A stretch of 64,000 nt of DNA from Echinicola strongylocentroti (GTDB lineage: Bacteria; Bacteroidota; Bacteroidia; Cytophagales; Cyclobacteriaceae). Both the position numbers and the translations under genes were made by a program. The notes under the pieces were generated by a model, which saw nothing but the letters and a program-made list of their open reading frames with translations, was not told the DNA's origin and made no database searches. The DNA is taken from contig NZ_CP030041.1 of the NCBI RefSeq assembly GCF_003260975.1, forward strand, positions 1,587,001-1,651,000, written 5' to 3'. Numbering within the stretch: the stretch's first letter is position 1; the number at the start of each line of letters is the position of its first letter. Positions 1 through 8,265 of this stretch are shown here, piece by piece.

Positions 1-1
1 C

Positions 2-1759
2 ATCAATGACATACTGGACTTCTCAAAGATCGAAGCCGGCAAATTGGAGCTGGACATCGATAAGTGTGACCTCTATGAACTCACCGAACAAGCCAGTGAT
101 ATCATCACCTATGAGGTCCACAAAAAAGGGCTGGAGATGCTACTGAACATCCATCCTGATGTTCCTCGCTTTATCTGGATGGACAGTGTACGCCTGAAGC
201 AGATATTGGTGAATTTACTCGGGAATGCTTCCAAGTTTACCGAAACAGGAGAAATAGAGCTGCAACTCCATCCTCTTTCCCAGTTAAATGAGGAAAATGA
301 AATCACCCTGCGTTTTTCTGTAAGGGATACGGGAATAGGGATCAAAGAGGAAAAACAGAGCAAAATATTCGAAGCCTTTTCACAAGAGGACATCAGCACC
401 ACCAAAAAATACGGAGGCACAGGGCTCGGCCTGACCATCTCCAACAGTCTGCTCCAGATGATGGACAGTGGACTAAAACTCAAAAGCAAGGTAGGTGAGG
501 GAAGTACATTTTTCTTTGACCTCACCGTAAAATCAGAACAGGAAGAACCTGATATTATTGAAGAAGATATTGATATCCAAAGAGTCCTTATCGTAGATGA
601 CAACGATAACAATAGAATGATTTTGGAACGGATGATGTCCCTCCGGGGAATCGAGTCGGTCCAAGCCAAAAATGGGTTTGAAGCACTTCAAAAACTGGTA
701 GAAGAAGGCAAATTTGATGTGGTCCTGATGGATTATCACATGCCCTATATGAATGGCATCGAAACCATTCGCAAAATACGGGAAATTGTCGAACACCAGC
801 CCATTATCTTTTTGCACAGCTCTTCGGATGATGACCGGATCCTCAAAGCTTGTAAAGAATTGGGGGTACGAAAAAAACTCGTCAAACCCATCAAACTACA
901 GGAGATGTACAATGCCTTGCTTACTATTAACAAAAAGCAGGACCATCAAAAAACAGCCAAAACCAATATTAGTAAAAACCACTTCCCTGAAGGCACCACT
1001 GTGCTGGTCGTAGAAGACAATAGCATCAATATGCTTCTGGCAAAAACGGTCATCCATAACCTTTCTCCTACCACCAAAATCCTAGAGGCCACCAACGGTC
1101 TGGAGGCACTTACCGTGATGAAAACTGAAATTCCTGAGGTGATTTTCATGGATGTCCAAATGCCTGAGATGAATGGCTACGAAGCCACCCGGGAGATCAG
1201 AAAAATATACAACAAACATGATATTCTGATCATTGCCCTGACGGCTGGAAATGTAAAAGGTGAAAGGGAAAAATGCCTACAAGCAGGGATGAATGATTTT
1301 ATCGCCAAGCCTTTTGTGGAAGCAGACGTAGTCAATTTGCTGAAAAAATGGGAAAGCGACAAAGAAAACGATGCGTCATCTGCCAACAAGACAGTTATCC
1401 AGAGTTCCTCCTTTCAGCAGTTTGATCTTGAAAAATTCCAAGCCGTACTCGGATTTCCCGATTTGGAAAGTGAAATGTTTCAAGTGATCCTAAAATCAGG
1501 CTTGAAGGAATTGGAAAAATCCAGCGTGCAGCTGGAAGATATCCTTCATTCAAAGGGTGAAGGGCTTTCCATTGCCGCTCATAAGCTCTATAGTACGGCC
1601 AGCGCCATGTACCTCACCCGGCTTTCGCAGCTCAGCTCAAAGATGGAAACCAGAAGGAACTTTGATTTTAGTGATCCAAGTCTCGAAAATGAAATAAAGA
1701 TGATATTGGAGGAAGTAAATAACGCCAAAGTACTGATTGAGGGGTATACAAAAAACTAA
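2..1759 (+). CDS. Hybrid sensor histidine kinase, 5' truncated by window edge (HATPase-REC-REC-HPt)
   Basis: The reading frame is open from base 2, where the tail of a HisKA dimerisation helix is visible (motif DFSKIEAGKLELD), so the true start lies outside the window and the TTG at 44 is not the start. The HATPase domain (about 170-530) has an N box (NLLGNASKF) and glycine boxes DTGIGI and GTGLGL, so it looks catalytically competent. Two receiver domains follow, with acceptor aspartates at codons 731-733 (MDYHMP) and 1151-1153 (MDVQMP). The second ends with the conserved lysine in AKPF. A C-terminal HPt domain carries its histidine at 1580-1582 (AAHKL). This is the layout of a multistep phosphorelay kinase. 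The sensor part cannot be seen. A downstream hairpin does not have the T run expected for this strand. The sigma-54 regulator at 3134 is a plausible but unproven relay partner. Confidence 0.93.
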   Translation: MNDILDFSKIEAGKLELDIDKCDLYELTEQASDIITYEVHKKGLEMLLNIHPDVPRFIWMDSVRLKQILVNLLGNASKFTETGEIELQLHPLSQLNEENEITLRFSVRDTGIGIKEEKQSKIFEAFSQEDISTTKKYGGTGLGLTISNSLLQMMDSGLKLKSKVGEGSTFFFDLTVKSEQEEPDIIEEDIDIQRVLIVDDNDNNRMILERMMSLRGIESVQAKNGFEALQKLVEEGKFDVVLMDYHMPYMNGIETIRKIREIVEHQPIIFLHSSSDDDRILKACKELGVRKKLVKPIKLQEMYNALLTINKKQDHQKTAKTNISKNHFPEGTTVLVVEDNSINMLLAKTVIHNLSPTTKILEATNGLEALTVMKTEIPEVIFMDVQMPEMNGYEATREIRKIYNKHDILIIALTAGNVKGEREKCLQAGMNDFIAKPFVEADVVNLLKKWESDKENDASSANKTVIQSSSFQQFDLEKFQAVLGFPDLESEMFQVILKSGLKELEKSSVQLEDILHSKGEGLSIAAHKLYSTASAMYLTRLSQLSSKMETRRNFDFSDPSLENEIKMILEEVNNAKVLIEGYTKN

Positions 1760-1785
1760 AACGAGAAATCACCTGACAAAAAAAA

Positions 1786-1817
1786 ACTTCTACCGGGCCA
1801 GAAGCTCCGGTAGAAGT
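1786..1817 (-). terminator. Rho-independent terminator reading leftward
   Basis: Perfect 11-bp arms (1786-1796 and 1807-1817) enclose a 10-nt loop. On the minus strand the hairpin is followed by a run of T, seen as the A run at 1778-1786 on the plus strand. On the plus strand no T run follows. It therefore best terminates leftward transcripts from the glycosyltransferase gene 265 bases away, although it could also protect the 3' end of the kinase mRNA. Confidence 0.6.
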
Positions 1818-2081
1818 ACACATCAAGGCTTAACCTAAAGTCAATATATGGGTGATAAGTCAACTTCTTCTTTAACCAGCCTTAAGTGATTATCCTTCAT
1901 TTTTTTTATTGTCGTCGCAGTAAAGATTTTGCCTTCGAAGGAAATCCGTCCAAACCCGCCCCTAAACTCCTAAAGAGGACTTTCTGGACAGCCCTTCAGA
2001 GAAGGGGATTGATTTCGAAAATCGAATTAATCTTTTCATTTAAACCCCGAATATACTTTCGCCTATCTATTGCGAACCCGG
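1818..2081. other. Intergenic stretch with a possible dispersed repeat fragment
   Basis: No credible gene is seen between the terminator hairpin and the glycosyltransferase stop. Around 1955-2010 there is a C-rich then G-rich tract (cccctaaactcctaaagag, then cccttcagagaagggg) resembling short palindromic intergenic repeats common in Bacteroidota genomes. A 67-codon plus-strand frame here has no recognisable features. Confidence 0.3.
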
Positions 2082-2888
2082 TCAAATAGTCTTTATCGTT
2101 GAGGTTGGTTTCAATGATAAACTTGGTGCCATTCGATAGGTATAAAACAACTGAACCAATCGTACTGACACCACTATGGTCTCTTGCAGCTTAAGTCGGC
2201 AATCATCGATACCCGACCAGTGTTTTCCGGAAAATTCCAACACCCTATTTTGAAGAGTATCCGACCCTATTGCCTGTTTCAATCGTAAAATTATCTCCAA
2301 ATCAAACAACATAGACGATCGGAACAGCTTATCAAAGACCAACGGAACTATCGCCCGATGAAATATCTTAGTCCCACAATAAGTATCTCTCAACTTAGGT
2401 TCCAGGATAAATTGTATGAGCTGACGAGTGATTTTTCCCATTAAGGACAATTTGACCCGCCGCAAAGCTGACTGCCCAGAGCGGAGCACCCTTTTTCCTA
2501 GAATAACACCAAAATTTGATTGGTTCTGTTGACTACATGCCATTTGCAACCACTCTTCCGGAGTAGTCTTTAAATCAAAATCCAAATAACCAAACCGTTG
2601 GATAGGGTACCTATCATGGACATACAGCATTCCCTCTCGCACAGCATTGGCTTTCCCTTTTCTTTGCTTTAGATGAAGCACGATAATATTTTCAGATGAC
2701 TGCAACTGGATATTTTTCAACATTGCTGCGGTATTATCGGTACTACCATCATTCACAAAACATAGGAGAACATTCGGGTTCATCCTTGCAAAGGTTAAAT
2801 AATGATGATAAGAGAATGCGATATCTTCATTATAACAAGAAATGATTATGGCGAATTGTTGGAATTGTTCCTTTCGTATATTTTTCAT
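2082..2888 (-). CDS. Glycosyltransferase family 2, dolichyl-phosphate-glucosyltransferase-like
   Basis: This 268-residue protein has a GT-A nucleotide-sugar fold. Near the N-terminus is IIISCYNE (residues 14-21), then VNDGSTDNT (45-53), the K-rich KGKANAVREG (78-87) that follows the second strand, and the metal-binding DFD (103-105). The CGTKIF motif at 171-176 matches the CGFKLF signature of the polyisoprenyl-phosphate glucosyltransferase subgroup. Such enzymes transfer a sugar from a nucleotide sugar to a lipid carrier or glycan on the cytoplasmic membrane face. I see no transmembrane helix, so it is probably soluble or peripheral. The ATG at 2888 is used because the motif spacing from it is normal for the family. 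It is transcribed divergently from the sigma-54 regulator across a 245-base gap and is not obviously linked to its neighbours. The acceptor cannot be deduced. Confidence 0.88.
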   Translation of the reverse strand: MKNIRKEQFQQFAIIISCYNEDIAFSYHHYLTFARMNPNVLLCFVNDGSTDNTAAMLKNIQLQSSENIIVLHLKQRKGKANAVREGMLYVHDRYPIQRFGYLDFDLKTTPEEWLQMACSQQNQSNFGVILGKRVLRSGQSALRRVKLSLMGKITRQLIQFILEPKLRDTYCGTKIFHRAIVPLVFDKLFRSSMLFDLEIILRLKQAIGSDTLQNRVLEFSGKHWSGIDDCRLKLQETIVVSVRLVQLFYTYRMAPSLSLKPTSTIKTI

Positions 2889-3133
2889 CTTGTTGCTGGC
2901 TAAATGGGCAAACTACACAACACAGCTATTTTTACACCGCCTTATTGTTAGCTATCTAGGATAGTCAAATTTCACACTAAAAACTCACACCTCTTATAAT
3001 CAACTAGTTACAATAAACACAGATAGCCAAAATTCCATTTTTTGGAATTCATTCTAGATTCTGTACGAGTGTTTCTCTGAATTTTATCTATATTAGTTCC
3101 TATAAAAGGCGTATTAATTGATTTTTATTTGGC

Positions 3134-4486
3134 ATGGAGGCGACGAACGGATTTAAAATTTTTGTAGTAGAAGACGACCCGTGGTATGGACAGATTCTGG
3201 AGTACCATTTGGGCCTAAACCCAGATTATGAAGTCAGGAGATTTGATTCGGGCAGGGCCCTTCTCGACCACCTTTACCTTAAGCCCAACTTGGTTACGCT
3301 GGATTTTTCATTACCGGACATGAACGGTGATGAGCTGTACAATAAAATAAGGAGTAGCCATCCTGATTTGCCGGTTATTGTGATCAGCTCACAAGAGGAT
3401 ATTGGGGTAGCAGTGAAATTACTTAAAATGGGAGTCAGTGATTACCTATTAAAAGACGACTCCACAAAAGACCTGCTCTGGAACAGTGTCATTCGGATAA
3501 GGGAAAACCAGCACCTGAGGAATGAAGTGGAAACCCTCAAGGAAGAACTCGGTCAAAAATTCAGTTTTCAAAACTCAATAATCGGCAATAGCCCTTCCCT
3601 GCAAAAGGTATTTGGCCTAATGGAAAAAGCCATCAAGACCAATATCAATGTGTCCATTACCGGCGAAACCGGAACAGGCAAGGAAGTGGTCGCCAAAGCG
3701 ATCCATTATAACAGCAAACGGAAAAAGAAAAAATTCGTCGCTGTAAATATGGGAGCCATTCCTAAAGACCTTATAGAAAGCGAACTGTTTGGTTACGAAA
3801 AAGGTGCCTTCACTGGAGCCGTCACCAGAAAAATAGGGAAATTCGAAGAAGCTATAGGCGGCACCATTTTCTTGGATGAAATAGCCGAAATGGACCTGAA
3901 CAACCAAAGTAAACTATTACGTGTCCTCCAAGAACGTGAAGTAACCCGTATCGGTGGCCATGAAAAAATAAAGGTCGATGTGCGCTTGATCGTGGCCACC
4001 CACCAAAACCTGGCTGAAAAGGTCAAAGCAAACGAATTTAGGGAAGACCTATTTTTCAGGATCATGGGACTCCCGATCGCCCTTCCCCCATTGAGAGACC
4101 GAGGAAATGACATCCTTTTATTGGCCAAGTTTTTCATGGATGAATTTTGTAAAGCCAATGATATGGCTCCTATTTCTATCAGTCTAGCAGCCAAAGACAA
4201 ACTACTTAAATACCAATATCCGGGCAATGTCCGGGAATTAAAAGCCCTCATAGAGCTGGCCATCGTCATGTCCAATGAAAACGAAATTTTACCAGAAGAT
4301 ATCTCCTTTACCAGTATAACCAAGGAAGACCTCTTCCTCATGGAACAAAAAACACTAAAGGAACATACCAAGGATATCATCAAATATTACCTACAAAAAA
4401 ACGACAATGATGTTATGAACACGGCCAGGCTGCTAGACATTGGCAAAAGCACCATTTATAAAATGCTCAAAGAAAGAGAGCTGTAG
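3134..4486 (+). CDS. Sigma-54-dependent response regulator (NtrC family)
   Basis: 450 residues in the classic order receiver, AAA+ activator, Fis-type helix-turn-helix. The receiver (about 7-120) has acidic residues E13/D14, acceptor D57 in LDFSLPDMNG, and K107, so it should be phosphorylatable. The central domain has Walker A GETGTGKE (177-184), the GAFTGA loop that contacts sigma-54 (224-229), Walker B with D248/E249, and the YPGNVRELK sensor motif (362-370). The C-terminal segment (about 411-450) is a DNA-binding Fis helix-turn-helix. On phosphorylation it would form a hexameric ATPase that remodels sigma-54 RNA polymerase at distant enhancer sites. The next gene starts 33 bases after the stop and in the same frame, so co-transcription is likely. 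The targets cannot be read from this window. Confidence 0.95.
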   Translation: MEATNGFKIFVVEDDPWYGQILEYHLGLNPDYEVRRFDSGRALLDHLYLKPNLVTLDFSLPDMNGDELYNKIRSSHPDLPVIVISSQEDIGVAVKLLKMGVSDYLLKDDSTKDLLWNSVIRIRENQHLRNEVETLKEELGQKFSFQNSIIGNSPSLQKVFGLMEKAIKTNINVSITGETGTGKEVVAKAIHYNSKRKKKKFVAVNMGAIPKDLIESELFGYEKGAFTGAVTRKIGKFEEAIGGTIFLDEIAEMDLNNQSKLLRVLQEREVTRIGGHEKIKVDVRLIVATHQNLAEKVKANEFREDLFFRIMGLPIALPPLRDRGNDILLLAKFFMDEFCKANDMAPISISLAAKDKLLKYQYPGNVRELKALIELAIVMSNENEILPEDISFTSITKEDLFLMEQKTLKEHTKDIIKYYLQKNDNDVMNTARLLDIGKSTIYKMLKEREL

Positions 4487-4519
4487 CCATTACAAAGTTC
4501 GTCACTAACCAAAAACATC

Positions 4520-5842
4520 TTGCTCACCACCTATAACAACACCCTAGACCAATCGCTTATAGCCTCCGGTGAACTATCCCTTAAACCAACGAACGTTGAT
4601 CTAAGGCAAAACATGGGGCTGATGGTAAAATTAACCAAGTCGTTGGTAACATCACAAAAGGGCATAGTAGTGAGCAACTCCTATATCGACCCAAAAATCA
4701 GCAAGGTGCTCAAGGGAGATTTTTACAGAATCAACCAACTTCTATTATATATAGTGGAATACCTCTGGCATTTTGCTGAAAAAAGAAGATTGGACATTAT
4801 CTGTGAATTGGCAAAAGAACATCCCCACCATCAGTATATCCACTTTAAAATAAATGGAGTCGCCCACCAGTCGGCACAATACATAGTCTCCTATCTATCC
4901 AACGACACACAGCATCAACCAACAAATGCACCTGAAGATCCCAGTACAGCATTAAGCATTTGTAGAGGATTGGTAAACCTTCTCCAATGTGGGGTTTCTG
5001 TCAAAAACATCGACAGTAACGGTTCATCTCTGATCATACGCTTCATGCTCAGCAAAGGAACGGCCAGTGGACTCGCTCATTCACATCATTCGGATCACGG
5101 TTCCAAAACGTTAAATAAACAGACCATATTGGTCGCTGACAGCAACCCGATCAATCGCTCAATAATCACTACTATCATCAAGCAGACAGGCTTGGTTTCA
5201 CAGGAAGCCAGTGATGGGGTTTCCGCTTTGCAATACTTGGAGAAAAACCCGATAGACCTCGTGCTGGTAAATCATCACTTACCTGTCATGGACGGCATAC
5301 AAACAGCACATTTCATTCGTCAAAAAGCCGGTGCCAGCCTCCCTATTATTGCCATGATGGCCTACCCTATCGAAGCAAACGACCCTATTTTTGCCCAAAG
5401 TAGCCTAAATGATTTCCTAACCCTCCCCTTTGACGAACAACAGTTGATGAACAAAATACAGTATTGGCTGAATAAAAAAACACCCCCTGAACAGCAAGCG
5501 CCTAAAAGGACACAACAACTTTATGACCTGGACAGACTGGACGCCATTGCTCCTGGCAATAAGGATTTTAAGCAGAAAATGGTAGCGCTTTTTAAATCCG
5601 TATCAGAATCCTCCGTTCAAGAACTGAAAGAAGCGCTGGATAAAAACGATGAAGATAGTGTCCGGAGAATTGCCCATCGTCTAAAACCCACGATAACGAC
5701 CATGGGAATCGATAGCCTAAAGCAACCCATAACCGATCTGGAAAAAGGCATACTGCCTCAAAATGAAAAAGAAAAAGCCATTTTAAACCTTGAAAATGTA
5801 TTGACCAAGGTGAACGAAGAACTCGAGAAAATGGAATGGTAA
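4520..5842 (+). CDS. Degenerate hybrid kinase: remnant HATPase, pseudo-receiver, intact HPt
   Basis: 440 residues if the TTG at 4520 is used. The first ATG in frame is at 4613, and no ATG lies between the upstream stop and there. Residues 15-180 align in layout with the segment that follows the HisKA helix in hybrid kinases, but the N box and glycine boxes are gone and HisKA is absent. The receiver (about 201-320) has lost its chemistry: A206 replaces the first acidic residue, N251 stands at the acceptor aspartate position (VNHHLPVMDG), M280 replaces Thr/Ser and L302 replaces the conserved lysine. The C-terminal HPt domain keeps its histidine (H386 in IAHRLK). It lies 33 bases after the sigma-54 regulator and in the same frame as that gene. 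It probably acts as a phosphotransfer or scaffold protein rather than a kinase. The start is uncertain. Confidence 0.75.
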   Translation: MLTTYNNTLDQSLIASGELSLKPTNVDLRQNMGLMVKLTKSLVTSQKGIVVSNSYIDPKISKVLKGDFYRINQLLLYIVEYLWHFAEKRRLDIICELAKEHPHHQYIHFKINGVAHQSAQYIVSYLSNDTQHQPTNAPEDPSTALSICRGLVNLLQCGVSVKNIDSNGSSLIIRFMLSKGTASGLAHSHHSDHGSKTLNKQTILVADSNPINRSIITTIIKQTGLVSQEASDGVSALQYLEKNPIDLVLVNHHLPVMDGIQTAHFIRQKAGASLPIIAMMAYPIEANDPIFAQSSLNDFLTLPFDEQQLMNKIQYWLNKKTPPEQQAPKRTQQLYDLDRLDAIAPGNKDFKQKMVALFKSVSESSVQELKEALDKNDEDSVRRIAHRLKPTITTMGIDSLKQPITDLEKGILPQNEKEKAILNLENVLTKVNEELEKMEW

Positions 5843-5861
5843 CCTCTTGCATTCCCTAAAA

Positions 5862-5885
5862 TTTAAAAAATGCTTGCACCAAGCA
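5862..5885 (-). terminator. Possible small terminator hairpin, leftward
   Basis: TGCTTG and CAAGCA (5871-5876 and 5880-5885) form a 6-bp stem with a 3-nt loop, followed on the minus strand by a T run (A run 5865-5870 on plus). No minus-strand gene is recognised upstream of it, so its role is unclear. Confidence 0.3.
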
Positions 5886-6615
5886 CGCTTCTACTATCAG
5901 GAATTTTTTCCGTTAAGTGGAAATTTCTCCACTCGTAAAACGCTCCAAACACAGGCCCAGCACCGATTATTCATTTTGGCACACAACTGGTAGACCACCT
6001 TCCAGAATCCCTTCGATGTTAATCTCACCAACATCGTGATCATCCTATCACACACCTTTACCAAAAGGGTGATCTTCTGGGGTGTCCGAACAATGAACAA
6101 TGCTCTTGCAAGGACACCCTTTCATTGACGATAGGTACTCCACTGTGGGAGTATCACTGCGCCCAACCATTTCGAAATTCATCCCTACCAACACACAAAA
6201 ATAGACCAACTGCTTATCACAATCTTACTCCGATCTCTTCAATTTTTAACCATTTAAAAAAAATTTAAAACTTTTTTTAATTTATTTTTTACGCTTTACA
6301 TAATATTTATTACCAAAAAATCAAACATTCATTTGATTGGCATTCCAATACTTATGACTTTCCTCATAAAGAATGACCACATCCGCAATATTCTATTTTA
6401 CAGCAAGTTATAAAAACCACAAACTGATATTTTTTGCCCCCTCACTTCTACTTAAACAAGCGTTTAATTCATTACTACCTTTAAATAATTACCAAAATCT
6501 GCTAAATAAATCAAGTGTAAAATTGAGCGTATCAATGTGACTTTTTTATAGATCATGTGTCCTAATTATGAAGACACAAAGTAAAAGAAATCGATAACCA
6601 TTTAAATAATTTGTT
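5886..6615. other. Long AT-rich intergenic region, no gene seen
   Basis: About 730 bases without a supportable gene. The stretch 6240-6310 is extremely A/T rich. A short inverted repeat (TGTGTC 6556-6561, GACACA 6573-6578) lies about 40 bases ahead of the HTH gene start and could be an operator for it. That is only a guess from symmetry and position. Confidence 0.35.
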
Positions 6616-6966
6616 ATGAATAACCTTGTTACTCAAAATTTCGCAGTGGATGCGACACAGTATTTAAACACCGATCCCCGTAAAGACCTTAAGGCACTCA
6701 TAGAAAAAGGCGATCTCTATTTTTTATCAGAATTCAATGAGATCTATCCAAACTTCATTACAATGATCAAAAACACCAGTTCAAAGCTGAATGCAATGGA
6801 CATCAAATTTTGTGTACTTTTAAGAATGGGGTTTTGCACGAAGGAAATTGCAAGAATTACCAAAAGTACTATCCGTGCGGTACAATCCAGAAAATATCGG
6901 ATCAGGAGACGTCTAAACGTACCCAATGAGGAAGACTTGAATCTCTTCATGGTGACGTTTTCTTGA
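6616..6966 (+). CDS. Small helix-turn-helix protein (LuxR / sigma region 4-like)
   Basis: A 116-residue protein. The C-terminal half (about 57-106) holds a helix-turn-helix of the type found at the ends of Bacteroidota TPR-HTH and LuxR-like regulators: an LNAMDIKFCVLLRMG lead helix, then KEIARITKSTIRAVQSRKYRIRRRL. The recognition helix carries the SRKYRIRRRL basic run. The N-terminal half (1-55) has no identified domain and is predicted mostly helical. There is no receiver or sensor, so this is a stand-alone DNA-binding protein or a fragment of a longer regulator type. It is monocistronic, with a terminator 55 bases downstream and a long AT-rich upstream region. The targets are unknown. Confidence 0.78.
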   Translation: MNNLVTQNFAVDATQYLNTDPRKDLKALIEKGDLYFLSEFNEIYPNFITMIKNTSSKLNAMDIKFCVLLRMGFCTKEIARITKSTIRAVQSRKYRIRRRLNVPNEEDLNLFMVTFS

Positions 6967-7020
6967 GTAATTATAACATGTAAGAAGGTATAAAAAAAGG
7001 ACTACAAACACGCTACTCTT

Positions 7021-7057
7021 GACGGGAATTCAATAAATGAATTTTCCGTCTTTTTTT
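7021..7057 (+). terminator. Rho-independent terminator of the HTH gene
   Basis: GACGGGAATTC (7021-7031) pairs with GAATTTTCCGTC (7039-7050), with one small bulge, and is followed directly by seven T. It is 54 bases after the stop at 6966. Confidence 0.75.
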
Positions 7058-7501
7058 ACTCCCTCTCCGCAGCAAACAATTCCGGTCAATGAACGGCTTC
7101 TTTGGAATGCTTAGTATTTTCTCAAAACTCTCACAATTGAGGTTAAAAATGCTTACCTTATCCTTAATCAATAAAGTTCGACTTTTCTTAAAAACATAAC
7201 CGTATTCACTGGCCTCTAAGAATAGAACGGAGATGGTAAAAAAAACCAAGAAGCTATTCCCTCTACAGTAATTACGCTTTCTGTTGCTATTAAACAGTGT
7301 ACCAGAACCTAAAAATGGTATTTTATCAAGTAAAATAGTACTTACATCTTTTAAATTACGTATGTTTATGTATAAGAACAGCTGCCACACATATCACAGC
7401 TTGACGAGACCGGAATTGGTTTCTACAGTACCTTTCAGGGAGTCCAGAAACTCATGCGATAGCATGTCATCAGTTAGGAAGAAGCATTAAGGACTGTATC
7501 C
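7058..7501. other. Intergenic region before the ECF sigma operon
   Basis: No supportable plus-strand gene is seen. A 125-codon minus-strand frame (7390 to 7013) runs into the terminator at 7021-7057. Its C-terminal part vaguely recalls the end of a LytTR domain, but I cannot defend it as a gene. The stretch must hold the promoter for the sigma-factor operon, which I could not place with confidence. Confidence 0.3.
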
Positions 7502-8089
7502 ATGACGATCTCAAAGAAAGAGGATAAGGAACTAAACTACTCAGCACTGGAGGATGCCCAGCTAGTCGATCACATTGTCAAGCACAAAGAATCCAAGGTC
7601 TTTGGGGTATTGTATGACCGATATTCCAACATCGTGTACAATAAGTGCCTCAGCTTTGTAAAAAGCAAGGACGAAGCTCAGGATTTAACCCATGATATTT
7701 TCATAAAGCTGTTTTTCCAGCTTAAGAAATTCAAAGGAGATGCAAAGTTTTCCACTTGGCTATATTCTTTCACATACAATTTCTGTGTAAATTATATACA
7801 GCGGAAACACCAAAAAAAGAAAGAAAAATTTCAAAGTCTGGACAACTTGGAAAATCACCCCTATGAAGAAATCGATGACAATGAAATATATAAAATGCAG
7901 GCGGAGCGTCTCCAAAAGTCGCTCCAGTTACTTGATCCCAATGACAAGATGATCTTGTTAATGAAATATATGGACGGGATGTCCCATAAAGAAATCCAGC
8001 AATTAACTGACTTGGGTGATTCTGCTGTAAAAATGAGGATAAATCGTGCTAAAAAACGATTGTTGGATATTTATAAAGATATTGACTGA
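7502..8089 (+). CDS. ECF-type RNA polymerase sigma-70 factor
   Basis: 195 residues with sigma region 2 at about 33-100 (FGVLYDRYSNIVYNKCL, then the DEAQDLTHDIFIKLF core-binding helix at 57-71 and FSTWLYSFTYNFCVNYIQR, the -10 recognition part). Region 4 is at about 143-190 (LDPNDKMILLMKYMDGMSHKEI followed by the helix-turn-helix SAVKMRINRAKKRL). Regions 1 and 3 are absent, as expected for an extracytoplasmic-function sigma factor. It would direct RNA polymerase to a small regulon. The stop TGA overlaps the ATG of the next small gene (TGATG at 8087-8091), so translation is probably coupled. No FecR-like or zinc-finger anti-sigma gene follows, which is unusual for this class. Confidence 0.93.
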   Translation: MTISKKEDKELNYSALEDAQLVDHIVKHKESKVFGVLYDRYSNIVYNKCLSFVKSKDEAQDLTHDIFIKLFFQLKKFKGDAKFSTWLYSFTYNFCVNYIQRKHQKKKEKFQSLDNLENHPYEEIDDNEIYKMQAERLQKSLQLLDPNDKMILLMKYMDGMSHKEIQQLTDLGDSAVKMRINRAKKRLLDIYKDID

Positions 8090-8265
8090 TGGCCAATCCT
8101 TTTCAAGAAATTATCAGTGATGAGAAATTACCGGAGTATATAAGACAAAAGGTAATTGACGATATCAATTTGATCAAATTATCGATTGATATGGCAGACC
8201 TTTTTATGGTTAAGAGCCCTGGGGTACTGGGGACTTTATTTGACGATTCTGAAGAAAATTCATAA
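8089..8265 (+). CDS. Small 58-residue protein between sigma factor and MscS channel
   Basis: The frame ATG 8089 to TAA 8265 encodes 58 residues, beginning MANPFQEIISDEKLPEYI. It overlaps both neighbours by one base (TGATG upstream, TAATG downstream), leaving little doubt that it is translated. It is acidic, predicted all helical, and has no signal peptide or transmembrane segment. A DDINLIKLSIDMADLF helix is amphipathic, and the end is acidic (DDSEEN). I do not recognise a named family. Its place directly after an ECF sigma factor, where an anti-sigma gene would normally sit, suggests a sigma-binding or adaptor role, but nothing in the sequence proves that. Confidence 0.75.
   Translation: MANPFQEIISDEKLPEYIRQKVIDDINLIKLSIDMADLFMVKSPGVLGTLFDDSEENS

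Noticed and set aside
5897..6100. Minus-strand 67-codon frame above the small hairpin at 5871
   Set aside because: No domain, signal or conserved-looking composition. The hairpin alone is not enough support.
7013..7390. Minus-strand frame of 125 codons, C-terminal part faintly like LytTR
   Set aside because: It overlaps the terminator of the HTH gene, has no recognisable start context, and the similarity is too weak.
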